A stretch of DNA of 64,000 nucleotides. Origin: Scortum barcoo. Lineage: Eukaryota > Chordata > Actinopteri > Centrarchiformes > Terapontidae. Of the stretch, positions 24,801 to 34,852 are shown piece after piece (position 1 is the stretch's first letter; each line of letters begins with the position of its first letter). The position numbers were made by a program, and so were the translations under genes. The notes beneath the pieces are model-generated. The model was not told where the DNA came from. It made no database searches and saw only the letters and a program-made list of their open reading frames with translations. The DNA lies in the NCBI GenBank assembly GCA_023238725.1, contig CM041538.1, forward strand, positions 3,068,182-3,132,181, written 5' to 3'.

Positions 24801-26420
24801 AGTGCGACACCTTGATCCACAAGACTGTGATAGAGCAGCGGCAGAGCATGTGTTCACAATGGTCTCTGATTTCCTGTTGCTGAGCTAGCCTTTATCTTAT
24901 TTCATACATTCTTTTTTTTCCTGTGACTGGATATTAGCCAGGAGTAAGCTGGAATAGCTCTTATCCCAGCTCTCTTCCCCCCATACTTCCTCCTCTGATC
25001 TTGACAGTAATTCTGTCAAAGGCAATAGGTGCTTCAGAAATAAAGGCGAAAAGGCAAAAGGTAACAAAAATGTAGCAAACTTTATGGCAAACTTTGAGCT
25101 ACTGGCTGCCACATCTGCGTGCACAGCTGTTGCCATGGTGTGCTTTATCTTTGTGCCTGCGTGTCAATGCAATACATGGTTCCATAGATTTGGTGATACA
25201 TAGTCTTGCCATATATTGTGCATAACTGTCTGATACCCATTTGTAATTGAAGAAATTAAAAAACTGAAGCAAAGCATGCACATATACTACTTACAGACTT
25301 GCAGGCGTGTGTGTGTGATTACAGCTCTTACTCAAGTCATCCACTTGACATAATCCAATTATTCCTCGAGAGAGAGAGACAGACAGAATTTGACAGAAAG
25401 AAATACCATGTGAGAGTCGGTGTCTGTGTTTGTCCTTATTGCACATGTACTTTATGATTGTTGGTGCCAGCTCATCTGTTGGATCAGTTTGTATCAAATC
25501 TTAGAAACCTTATATTAAACTGATGTTGGACACAGGGATTATTCAGAACACATTTTGTTATACTTTTTCTTTCCTGTCTTCCCTGCATACAGATATGCAA
25601 CCCTGCCTCCTATAAAAAACACATTCATATTCAACTGATTTGCAGTTAGAAGAAATGTAATGCTACATAGATTATTATGATAGTAAAGCATTTATATTGA
25701 ACCTATTTGTAAAATGTTTTCTGTTAACAAATTTCATTTATTTTACTGAAATGTTAGAAAAGTCAATCCACTGCTACTTATGACTTCTCTGCAATAAGAT
25801 AATGTTAAAATATCTAAAACGTAGCCAATGAATGTATCCAATGAAGCAGTTATGTTTAAAACAATATTCAGTTGTCTTAGCACATAATTGATGATTGTTT
25901 AAATCATTTGAGCCAAAACCTTTGTTTTAATCATGAAAAACAAAGGGGTTTTTTTTGGCTCAAAGTGGTAAAGACGATGAATCAGTCAGTACTGCTTAAA
26001 ACTAACTTGCTGATTGTCTGGTGGTTGGTTTTATTTTTCCACCCTGCATTTGAAGAGTCTTTTTTTAACTTGAGCAATCACACACTGTGGATGACTTTTA
26101 AAGTGTTTACCACCAATATACTTTGATTTCAGCTTGTTTTCTCCCAGTCTGGTCTGGTCTGGTAAGCATGTGTTTGTATAGTAATATAGTGTACTATATA
26201 GATATAGTAGTGTTTTTGACAGAACCTGTGAGCTGTGCTGTTTCTCATTTACTTCCTCTCTAGGTGATTACTTACTAAATAATGGTTCTGTAACCTCCTG
26301 TAACCAAATTCATATTCAGTGTCATTCATGTCTGTTTTTGGCCCAAGGCTGGTCATAATTAGGATCATGTTTAAAATCACTCACATGCTCATCTTATAGT
26401 TTCTCTTTTGTTTTTCCCAG

Positions 26421-26513
26421 AACGGAAGAAGATTACTCTGACTGTTGGAAACCAGATGTCCTACAAGAAAATCTACAATGTCGTGGGATACCTTAAAGGA
26501 AGGAGGAACCCAG
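26421..26513 (+). CDS. naaladl2: naaladl2 internal coding exon (exon B)
   Basis: This 93-bp exon follows the acceptor tttttcccag and ends at donor gtttgt. It begins by completing a Glu codon with the G left over from the previous exon, and it ends with a G that completes the Asp codon of the next exon. Both flanking introns are thus phase 1, and the exon could be skipped without changing frame. It encodes RKKITLTVGNQMSYKKIYNV and then VGYLKGRRNP. These are the beta-strands that in the GCPII/TfR family ('...Y.VIG.I.G...PDRYV') lead into the M28-like domain. No other ORF or repeat overlaps it. Confidence 0.9.
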
Positions 26514-29500
26514 GTTTGTGCCAATTTTGTCTTAAAGAAATATCTGTGCATGTCAGTGTTTGATGGAGCAGTGGCAGATAACAATAAGGGTGTGTCCTGG
26601 TGCTGGGGGGGACGTGGTGGTGGGGCTGTCTTCTAGGGTGCTCTTTGAGTAGAGAAAATAAGTTTGACACACATGTAGACTGTCATACATTTTAGAAAAT
26701 TAGTTGGCCTCTATGTGCCTTAAAATGTCTGAACAGCAGATAGTTCTCTGTATGTTTTTATTTCAGATGAGTAGTAGTTATACTACCTTTAACCCTCTGG
26801 AGTCGACGGACGCGCCGGCGCGTCCAAATTACAGGTCCGATTTATGATGACGTAGCAAAAAGACGCGCAGCAAAACACATCCGTTTCAACTTGTGTCGAA
26901 AGTGCGGACTTCAAACTACATACCAGCTTTTTAAATCGTGTTGATAGGCCAAGTAGAAACAGACTTATGATAAATAATTTACGCCGTTTTTTTTCTGAAT
27001 ATTGTCGTCACTTTTGGTGCGTGGTATGGAGCAGAAAAGCGCAGCCTCGCTAAGTTTCAGTTTCGATTTGTGTTGAAAATGCGGACTTCAAACTACATAC
27101 GCGTTTATAAATTGATTGGCCAATTAAAACAGACTTGTAATAAATAATGTATAATATTTTTTTTTTCTGAATATTGTCGTCACATTTGGCACGTTTTTGG
27201 TGGAGGAAGAAGGCTTGTGATGTGCCCCTCTGTCTTGTAATGGACAGGAACTGTTTTTTACAGTGGCACAAATAATTTGTGGCATCTTATTGTGACACCT
27301 GATTGTTTTGTAAATAGTTGAACAAAAAAAAACGCCTGAGGCATTGCCTGCATTTTAATGTAAATAGTTGTAAATAACTGTTATTTGCTACATTTGTACA
27401 TAATTTTTTGAAACTTTACAACTTATATTTGCATTCTAAGTTATAAAAATGGTTCGTTAGACATGTTTGTGGTTTTCACATTACAAAATCTAACTTTTAT
27501 ATATTCGGATTTTATGTTTTTTGTGTGTTTTAGTTTTAGGTCCAGTGTGTTAATACAGTATGTCAAAATTGAAAAAATAACTGTAAAATCACACATGAGA
27601 GGTTGTGCTGAAAAAAATGATACCAAACAAGGCATGGTAAACAGTTCTTAAGGTAAAAAGTGAAATATAAAAGCAAAATAAAAAGCAAAATAAAAAGTCA
27701 AAAACGGCCAAAAACAGCTGCCATTTATACCCTGGACTCCAGAGGGTTAATCTGAACTAAAGATTGGAACTGTTTCGAGATAAATGCATCATAAATCTTT
27801 GTGTGCTGTTGCCCACCACATGCTGCTAATGCCCAATTTAAAATGACAACGGGAGAAAACAAGTAAGACACAGCTAAGGTCAATACACAGGTCAATAAAT
27901 AATATGAATGCATTAGTTATTAAATAGACTATGCATATTCTAGTACATTAAATATGTATTGTAATATAAGACTTTACACAACCCATAAAACAGGCTGTGA
28001 TTCACAGAGACACATTAATGACTTCAGACAAGGCTGCCCGGCTTACCCAGTAAGAGAAACTCAGGAAGACAGTTTGTGCATGTTTGTGTCTTTAAGCAAA
28101 ATTGCACACTTCGCACAATTGTGTGTGTGTGTGATTGTTAAGTGTTGGTGTATGTGTGTGGTGACTAAGAAGCTTGTTGTTCAGCGCTAAGGCAGCTTTC
28201 TATAATCTGTTCTGACGAGAGCTCAAACAGTATGTGTTCATATAAAATGGCTGATTTTTGTTCTATTTCCTTGTTTTCTTAGTGTTCTTATCGTAGATTG
28301 ACTTTCTTTGGGTTTTGAAGTGTTTGCTGATCAAGATAAGCTATTTAAATACGTGAATTTTGTTTTTTTCCCCTCTGTATTCTAATATTTCTGAGACCAA
28401 ACCAGTAATCAGTTAATCAAGAAAATGAGCTGCACATTAATCATCAACAAAACTGATTGTTGCAGCCCCAGTGGTAATAACATTGTCCTGTGAAGCAGAT
28501 GAATTCTTGATTTAAGAAGTTGTTTTGGCAACACTTTTACCAAACTATTGTATTTTTACACCCAGATAACACAAACCAAGAGAAGCTTGTAGAAGTAGAA
28601 GTAGAAGTAGGCATTGTACAGTGGAGTTATCAGAGCTTTTCTTCTGCAAGCAGTCATCAACTGCTGCTGGAAAATAGTTAGTGTGAGCAGAATAAGAGAT
28701 CCGTACATCTAAAACAGTGAGCTGAAAGAGGCTAAAAAGCTCCATTCAAAGTATAGTGTCAGCTAATTCTCTGCAGATTTCTGAGTGACCTCTTTGAAAT
28801 AACATGTAGTCAGTCAGCCTCACCATCATGGTGTCTCAGTGTCCTCCCGTCCCTGTCTTTTTTCGTTTCTTTCAAGTAAGAACTTCTTTGTTGTAGCCCA
28901 TTCATGAGATGTGCTGAGTGACAAGTCTTATAAACATGAAAACATTTTAATTATCAGTCAAGAAAAGGTTAAAAGGTTTGGGAAGTAACATTCTGGGATA
29001 TGTTCTAAATGGATCAATTTTTCTTTCTTTGTTGGTCTCCTCCCCTGTCCTGGGCCTGTGTCAGCTCAGGTCATTTCTAAACATATTATGCCCTTTTAAT
29101 GCTTAGATTTCAGCGATGCTCCTTCTGCTTCACTGTTTCTGCCCTTTTTCCTTTTTAATTGTCATTCTGCAGAGGAGACCCTTTATCTTGTCCTTGCCTC
29201 GCCCCCACAGCCATCTTCCTCTCCCGCCCTCCCCTCTTCTCGTAGCGATGCATTGCTACTGTACCTGTCCTGCCCAGTCACTGGTGGAAAATTACCTTGC
29301 TGATTTACAGTGTGATATTAGGCAGCCATAATGGGCCACTAAAGCAGATAATATGGGCCACAAATCTCTGGAAGGAGCAACACTTTAACTGGTTGTTGGC
29401 GTTTGATCATATGTCTGTTCCGTGCTCATTTATCACGACCTTAAACAGAATGAATATTCATGCAAATTTGAAAAGGTTTTGAGAATTACAGCCCACATCA

Positions 29501-30953
29501 GTATAGGAGGCCATTTTGCATGAATCTGTGTTGCTATTTGGAAACAATGCATAAATAAAATATTGTTTGTTAAAGTAGAGGTACAAACTGCAACATGAAA
29601 GCTGCCCTGTAGCTTCACCCATAGAAGCCCAACACAACTATAGTACACAAATACAGTCCATGACACGGATCTCAATACACTATTTCTAATAATGTACAGT
29701 GGAATATGTTCTTAAATGTAAGTTTGCAGACAGACCAGACCTCTGATTGTGAGTTCAATTTTTTTACCCTACCAAAACTTAAAATCCAACACATCCAACA
29801 CTGAGCCCAGGTTGAGAGAGTCTGAAGAACTTTTCATTCCTCACACCATTTCATCACCTTTAGTGATTTTGAGGAGAGTTTTAATCTTGCTTTTAAATGT
29901 AAGGTATACACACATTGACCTGTTTTCTGACAATAACTTAACTGATATTGGATACTTCGCCCTGATGATGATATTGATTTTTGGAAGGTTAGAATATGAG
30001 GAAGGAGATATAACAAGCTTTGAATACACACATATTAATTGTTTTTTGTTTTTTTTTCTATTTCATGGGATTTTTTTTTTTTTTTATCATAATAAAAACA
30101 AAATATCTTAAGACCTGTCCTCTAAAAAGTTCTCGTACCAAATGTATTTTTTAGGTCAAAATATCAACATGTCAAACTGAAGTTGCTGCTTGCAATAATT
30201 TCAGTAAAAGAAAAAAAAATCCTCCAATGAGTACACTAATCTTAGCTGGTGCCTGGTGGACCATCAGTCATTTGTCCTGGTCTAAGGACAGCAAGAACAT
30301 GTGTTTAATTAGCTTTTATATTAATAAGTGTTTCTTCAAAGGCTTCATTTAACCTTTAGCGTGTTCACCCTTTTAAGCAATAAACATGTCAATGAGAAAC
30401 ATATGCAACTCAATTAAGAAAATAAAACAAATTTGACTTTCACATATGACTGATCTGAAGCAGTTAACAGTAATGGTTGATTCACCCTGGAAGCTGCTCT
30501 CAGTGCAATAAGTGTAATAATGTGCTGTCAGAATCTTGGGCTAAGCTAGCAGGCGTCTCTAAGCGCCTCTGTTCTCAAACAAAGTCATCAGTGCTCTGGT
30601 TGGAGGTTTGCTCTGTTCTTCTCTTTGCCTGCAGGAAGCTGCTTTGTGCATCCATACTCAACACTTTGTAGAAAATATAATACATACAAAGAAGCCTGGA
30701 GCATGTGTGTGTGTGTGTATGTAAAATGTGGGTGAGAGTGTTTCCTTGGAAAACCACACTTATATTAGGATATTATGGAAGTGATCTATTTTATAAAGAG
30801 ACATTCTGCAGTTTCCATTAGCCTGGGTTTCTTTTGTTGCAGATAATCTGCTCAATCAGTGAGAGTGAAAACAGGTTTAATATTTATGGAACAGTAACAA
30901 CAACTGCAGAAATCAATGCCAATATGAATCGTCTTTTTTAACTTTGTTTTCAG
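26514..30953 (+). other. naaladl2 intron B-C (4.4 kb)
   Basis: The intron runs from donor gtttgt to acceptor ttttcag. It contains the piggyBac-type element at 26793-27746 and a GT-rich run near 28121-28165. I see nothing further in 28200-30950. Confidence 0.85.
26793..27746. mobile_element. piggyBac-type non-autonomous element
   Basis: TTAA flanks both ends (26789-26792 and 27747-27750), the signature target site of piggyBac. The terminal inverted repeats begin CCCTCTGGAGTC and end GACTCCAGAGGG. An 18-bp perfect palindrome, GGACGCGCCGGCGCGTCC, lies at 26808-26825. Two direct copies of a roughly 140-bp unit (GCGGACTTCAAACTACATA at 26904 and 27081, period 177 bp, each ending in CTGAATATTGTCGTCAC) fill the left half. 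No transposase frame remains. At 954 bp it is a long MITE. Confidence 0.85.
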
Positions 30954-31141
30954 ATCGTTATGTGCTGGTTGGCAGTCGCCATGACAGCGACCAGGGAGGT
31001 GGGGCTTCAGCCATTATGAATCAGCTCATCGCGGCGCTGACGGAGCAGACCAAACGAGGATGGGTACCAGACCGCACCACTGTGTTTTGCTCGTGGGGAG
31101 GCTCAGCCCTGGGGAACATCGGGTCCTACGAGTGGGGAAAG
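30954..31141 (+). CDS. naaladl2: naaladl2 internal coding exon, pseudo-active-site region (exon C)
   Basis: This 188-bp exon has acceptor ttgttttcag and donor gtcagc. It completes the split Asp codon and ends in phase 0. It encodes DRYVLVGSRHDSDQGGGASA and later RGWVPDRTTVFCSWGGSALG followed by NIGSYEWGK, which aligns with the M28 core of GCPII. In active enzymes GGHRDSW carries zinc ligand His377, the following segment carries bridging Asp387, and SWDAEEFG carries catalytic Glu424 and ligand Glu425. Here the positions read GSRHDS (Arg at the His position), GGGASA (no Asp) and SWGGSALG (Ser-Ala for Glu-Glu). The peptide should not bind the catalytic zincs, as expected for the 'inactive' NAALADL2 paralogue. 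This is the most diagnostic exon in the window. Confidence 0.95.
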
Positions 31142-31964
31142 GTCAGCAAGCACAAGAGCATCTGTTTGATAAAATGTTAGACTAGGGGTAAAAATGTTGT
31201 GGCTTCTGGAATGATTTAAACTCTGGCTTATGTAAAAGTAGAATGAATGGAAGTTTGCACTGGTAACAAACAACTATACCATAAGATTATTCACTACACA
31301 CTATAAAGGAATCACCTGATACACAGAAACATTCTCCTCTCTTTAGGACAGCTCATCTTTCTCTGATGCTGCTGGGGTTTGTTAGAAGCTAGTTAGCAGC
31401 CAGACACGTGGGTGATGGTTGGGTCCATGCAGCAGCTTGTACCGACATGTGAATACTGGCTAGATGGAATTGGACTGAACTGAAGCGTAAATAATTTTTC
31501 AAGTGGAATTGTGGAAATGGCCACGGTTAGCAATTACAAGAAGACAGAGGAGAGCAGAGCAGAACAGTATGCGTTTCTTCTGTATTCTCTCCTGATAGGA
31601 ACAATGAAAGAACAACCAACCATGGCTGCAATCAGACCACATTGTTTTGACTGAGTAGGTCTCATTTATGATTGACTGTTCATTATTCTTATTTACACAC
31701 ATCTCTACAGTTTACAGTGAGGTCTTCTAAGATTATAATAAAAGCATGGATCATGTGGCTCACAACAAAAATATTGGTTCAACAGTCTCAAATTCAATCC
31801 TTCATAAAACACTGAGTATAGATTACATTTTTTTATTTTAAATGAGATGAGATTTCATTGTAAACAACAGTCGAGGACGTGAACAACAGTTACATAGTTA
31901 CAGATTTCATTTGGAGTGTATTAATGATAACCTCTGTGTGTGTATGTGTGTGTGTTGTCTTCAG
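31142..31964 (+). other. naaladl2 intron C-D (823 bp)
   Basis: The intron runs from donor gtcagc to acceptor tcttcag. No repeat family was recognised, apart from a TG-rich run (31936-31955) immediately before the acceptor. Confidence 0.9.
31936..31964 (+). promoter_or_regulatory. TG-repeat splice acceptor tract of exon D
   Basis: The region before the AG is TGTGTGTGTATGTGTGTGTG followed by TTGTCTTCAG. A UG repeat stands in for most of the polypyrimidine tract, and only a short pyrimidine stretch adjoins the AG. Confidence 0.6.
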
Positions 31965-32093
31965 GATAACAGTGTTGTCCTAAAGAGCAGTGCGGTCGCC
32001 TACGTCAGTCTGAACTCTCCTGTCAGAGGGACAGAGACTCTCAGAGCTACAGCTTCTCCAACACTGCTGCAACTCACTTCAGATATACAGAGA
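31965..32093 (+). CDS. naaladl2: naaladl2 internal coding exon (exon D)
   Basis: This 129-bp exon encodes 43 whole codons (phase 0 at both ends), with acceptor tgtcttcag and a consensus donor gtaagta. It encodes DNSVVLKSSAVAYVSLNSPV, then RGTETLRATASPTLLQL. It matches the strand-turn of the M28 fold that reads 'GVAYINADSSIEG' in GCPII. Zinc ligand Asp453 is replaced by Asn (YVSLNSPVRG), extending the loss of ligands seen in the previous exon. The acceptor's upstream tract is a TG dinucleotide repeat rather than a long pyrimidine run. Skipping this exon would keep frame. The intron separating it from the previous exon is only 823 bp, the shortest in the window. Confidence 0.93.
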
Positions 32094-32710
32094 GTAAGTA
32101 TTACAGCTGCTGCTAGCTCTACGAGTACATCTGCTAATATCACTGCAACTCACCACACACGTACAGTGTAACTAGCGATATGACTGCTACTGCTACTACA
32201 GATTGTACTTATATAGCTGCAGATGTTTCTAGTGTTACTGCTGCAGCACACCTTAGATAGCAAAAGCAACCTGCAACTACTAACTACATTACAACAGTTC
32301 AGCCCAAGGATGGCGATAACTAGCAAAAGTCTTACCTTAGATACAAGTTAATATTAAATGATCCACTGAATGTTGACGATGTGTCACCATTCAACAACTT
32401 CTGTACCTCCAATGTCACATAAAAACAGTGCAGAAACTTTTGGAAGTCCTGTTGCTAGATGTGCTTGACTCCATTACTTAAGAAATAAAAGCAGAAAAAT
32501 GATTTCGCACTAAGTTTAACTGAATCCAATAAGCATTGCTGTTGTTTTTCAATCAGCTTTCGTCTCATCTCATCATGACATCACACATGTACCTGTAGTT
32601 TTCAAAAACCTGTTATGAAGGCTGTTGCACAGACTGTGGAGCTGGAGTATCTTGAACAGACAGGATGTCGACTCTGGAGTAAACTCGCTTTTTGTAAACT
32701 CTACGCTTTG

Positions 32711-32743
32711 TAAACAAACAAACAAACAAACAAACAAAAAAAA
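32711..32743. repeat. (CAAA)n microsatellite
   Basis: About seven CAAA units ending in an A run. Confidence 0.9.
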
Positions 32744-33769
32744 CTGAACCTCGTCAAATTAGATCATTTAGGAGACAAGTGATGTAGATGAGTATTTGGT
32801 TGTTAGGAGCACATTCACAGATCATTGATGTTTCTGATTGGTCCACTGAATATGTTGCTCCTTTCTCCCACTCACTGATCTCAGTCAGTCCAGAGAACTG
32901 TGGCATTAGAGCACGTTGATGGAGGAATATTGTCGACTCGCTTCAAGGGAGAGAGATGTTGCTATTTTTTTAATGTTGCTGAAAGGGTCTCAAATTGCCA
33001 GATTTACCAAGAAATCAGCAAAGTTGGCAACAAGGCAAAAGATCCTGAGCATTTCGCTGATAAGCAAAGCCTCCTGATGGATAAACTGTTAACAGGTGCC
33101 TAATGTAAAGTGCCTTTGAACCGTGTTATAACTGTCACCTGGCATCTTGCTACATGAGTAACACAACCATGGTGACTCGCAAGGGTTGTTCAATAAAAGA
33201 CGTTGTAGCAGAGAACAATCCATTAACCCAGAGACTGAACGAATTAGGTAAAAGCCGTGAATACACTTCATGTTTTATTTATAGCAAATGGGAAGATGAT
33301 TTCATTGAAATAAATGCTGAGTACAGTAACAAGAAGGATTTATATGCTTTATGATACAATTCAATAATAATAATTTAGGTCTAGAAACTTTAATTTATCA
33401 TCTATGTCTACACAGTCTTGCTCTCCATGACAGAGTGACGTGATAGTTAAGACAATGATCAGATAAGCATAATTACAAGAAACAGGGAGACTATTCTTTG
33501 TCACCTGTTCATGGAGTGGGGGAGGATGACACACTCAATATGAGCTAAATAAATTTAACTCCAGTCTCACCCCATCCCACACCTCACATTCACACACAAT
33601 CTGCGATGGCCATTCTGCTGATTAAGTATAGCAATTCTATGATTCAGCCTCCCAAACTGTCTCTTTATTCCAACCTGGGGGTGTTTTGCAGATATGCTCA
33701 ACCCTCGCAGATATCTTCTTCCCAACTTTAACTATCTCTTTAAACTCTGAAAACTTTCGCCTTTTGAAA

Positions 33770-34030
33770 AAAAAAACACACATCTCATTGTCACTCTGTC
33801 TCATTTCCTCCCTCCGCCTCCTCCTCGTCCTCTTCTTGTTCTTTCCCTTCTCCCTTAAGCACTACATCCCTCATTTTACATCCCTCTCTCACCACCTTGC
33901 TCTGCCTCCTTCTATCACTTCTTAATCTCCCCTTTCATCAGCAGCAAGCACTGCATCTCCCCACCCTCTCATTTTCCTCATTAAAATCTCCCCCTCACTT
34001 CTTCTCTTCCTTCTCTCTTTGTCTCCTCAG
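33770..34030. repeat. Pyrimidine-rich low-complexity tract
   Basis: The + strand is mostly C and T (CTCCTCCTCG, CTTCTTCTCTTCC runs). Open frames here are compositional. Confidence 0.75.
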
Positions 34031-34680
34031 GTTATGTGATACAGTATTTTTATTTGTGTCTTTTAGTTAGTCATCCATCCTCAGGGAAGATTCATGTTCC
34101 TGCCAGGCACTCAGGCAGGTACAAGAGGTCACGAGTGGACAGATAGTGCAGCGCAATGTCCCTTTATTCCTCTGCTCTACCATAACCAACTAATTAATAG
34201 GACTGGCCCAGTCTACCTGTGACATTAAACTGTAATGAAGCTACAGACTGCCTCTGCCAAAGCCATATAAAGAGAGGAGGAAAAAAGGAGACAGAGATAA
34301 AGTAACTTCCACTTTTGATGTTCTTTAATGAAATATCTTTCACAGGCAAATGAAGAAAACTCTGACAATGTGCCTATATACTGGAAACTTTCTGCTCTGT
34401 TTTATCTGTCTAATCCATTCAGACTGTCAGGTGTCATGTTAACCTTTTCATGCTTGTAGCAGCTGCCACAACACTGTCTTCTTTAAGTTTATATAGACCT
34501 AGCACTCAGACATCACTCTTACCTATCAAGAATACCCAGGGGACATTATTGCTGCTGTAACAGATGCTGGAGGAAAGAGGAAACATACAGAAGCCTGTAT
34601 ACAGCAAGCTTCAATCTGACTGGCTTTCCCCTCATTGCCTGAGGACAGTTTCTCACTAAACTTGACACCTTTTCAATTCA

Positions 34681-34693
34681 GATTTTGCTACCT
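34681..34693 (+). repeat. LINE target-site duplication, left copy
   Basis: GATTTTGCTACCT is identical to 38123-38135. The next base differs (C here, A at the right copy), which fixes the LINE 5' end at 34694. Confidence 0.9.
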
Positions 34694-34842
34694 CCCCTCC
34701 TTGAACCGCCACCTTACTGTGGTGGAGGGGTTTGTGTGCCCGAATGATCCTAGGAGCTATGTTGTCAGGGGGCATTACGCCCCTGGTAGGGTCTCCCATG
34801 GCAAACAGGTCCTAGGTGACGGGCCAGACTAAGAGCGGTTCA
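34694..34842 (+). ncRNA. Candidate HDV-like self-cleaving ribozyme at LINE 5' end
   Basis: The first bases of the LINE can form the nested double pseudoknot of the hepatitis-delta ribozyme class. P1 is CCCCTCC (34694-34700) with GGAGGGG (34724-34730), 7 perfect pairs. P2 is TGAACCG (34702-34708) with CGGTTCA (34836-34842), 7 perfect pairs. P3 is CCAC (34709-34712) with GTGG (34719-34722), closed by a 6-nt loop. P4 is long: GCCCG/CGGGC (34738-34742, 34820-34824), CCTAGGA/TCCTAGG (34749-34755, 34810-34816) and CAGGGG/CCCCTG (34766-34771, 34780-34785). The joining strand to P2 contains CTAA (34829-34832), fitting the C-N-R-A of the catalytic cytosine. Cleavage would fall at 34693/34694, exactly the LINE boundary. 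It deviates by having two or three extra bases before P2. No activity is shown. Confidence 0.6.
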
Positions 34843-34852
34843 CAAGCCCATC

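Larger units (their letters stand above)
13562..26420 (+). other. naaladl2 intron A-B (12.9 kb)
   Basis: The intron runs from donor gtaaac to acceptor ttcccag. It contains a BED/hAT remnant, an unassigned minus-strand frame, a Harbinger-type element, a Tc1 relic, RTE-like and L2-like LINE remnants and simple repeats, all listed separately. I see nothing recognisable in 14829-17736, 19628-20780 and 22400-24190 apart from a possible LINE 3' UTR at 15720-15890 (CTTTACTTTGTACTTTACTTT) and short low-complexity stretches. Confidence 0.8.

Noticed and set aside
33154..33354. 66-codon + strand frame in intron D-E
   Set aside because: It has no recognised domain, no good splice sites in a matching phase and no support beyond being open.
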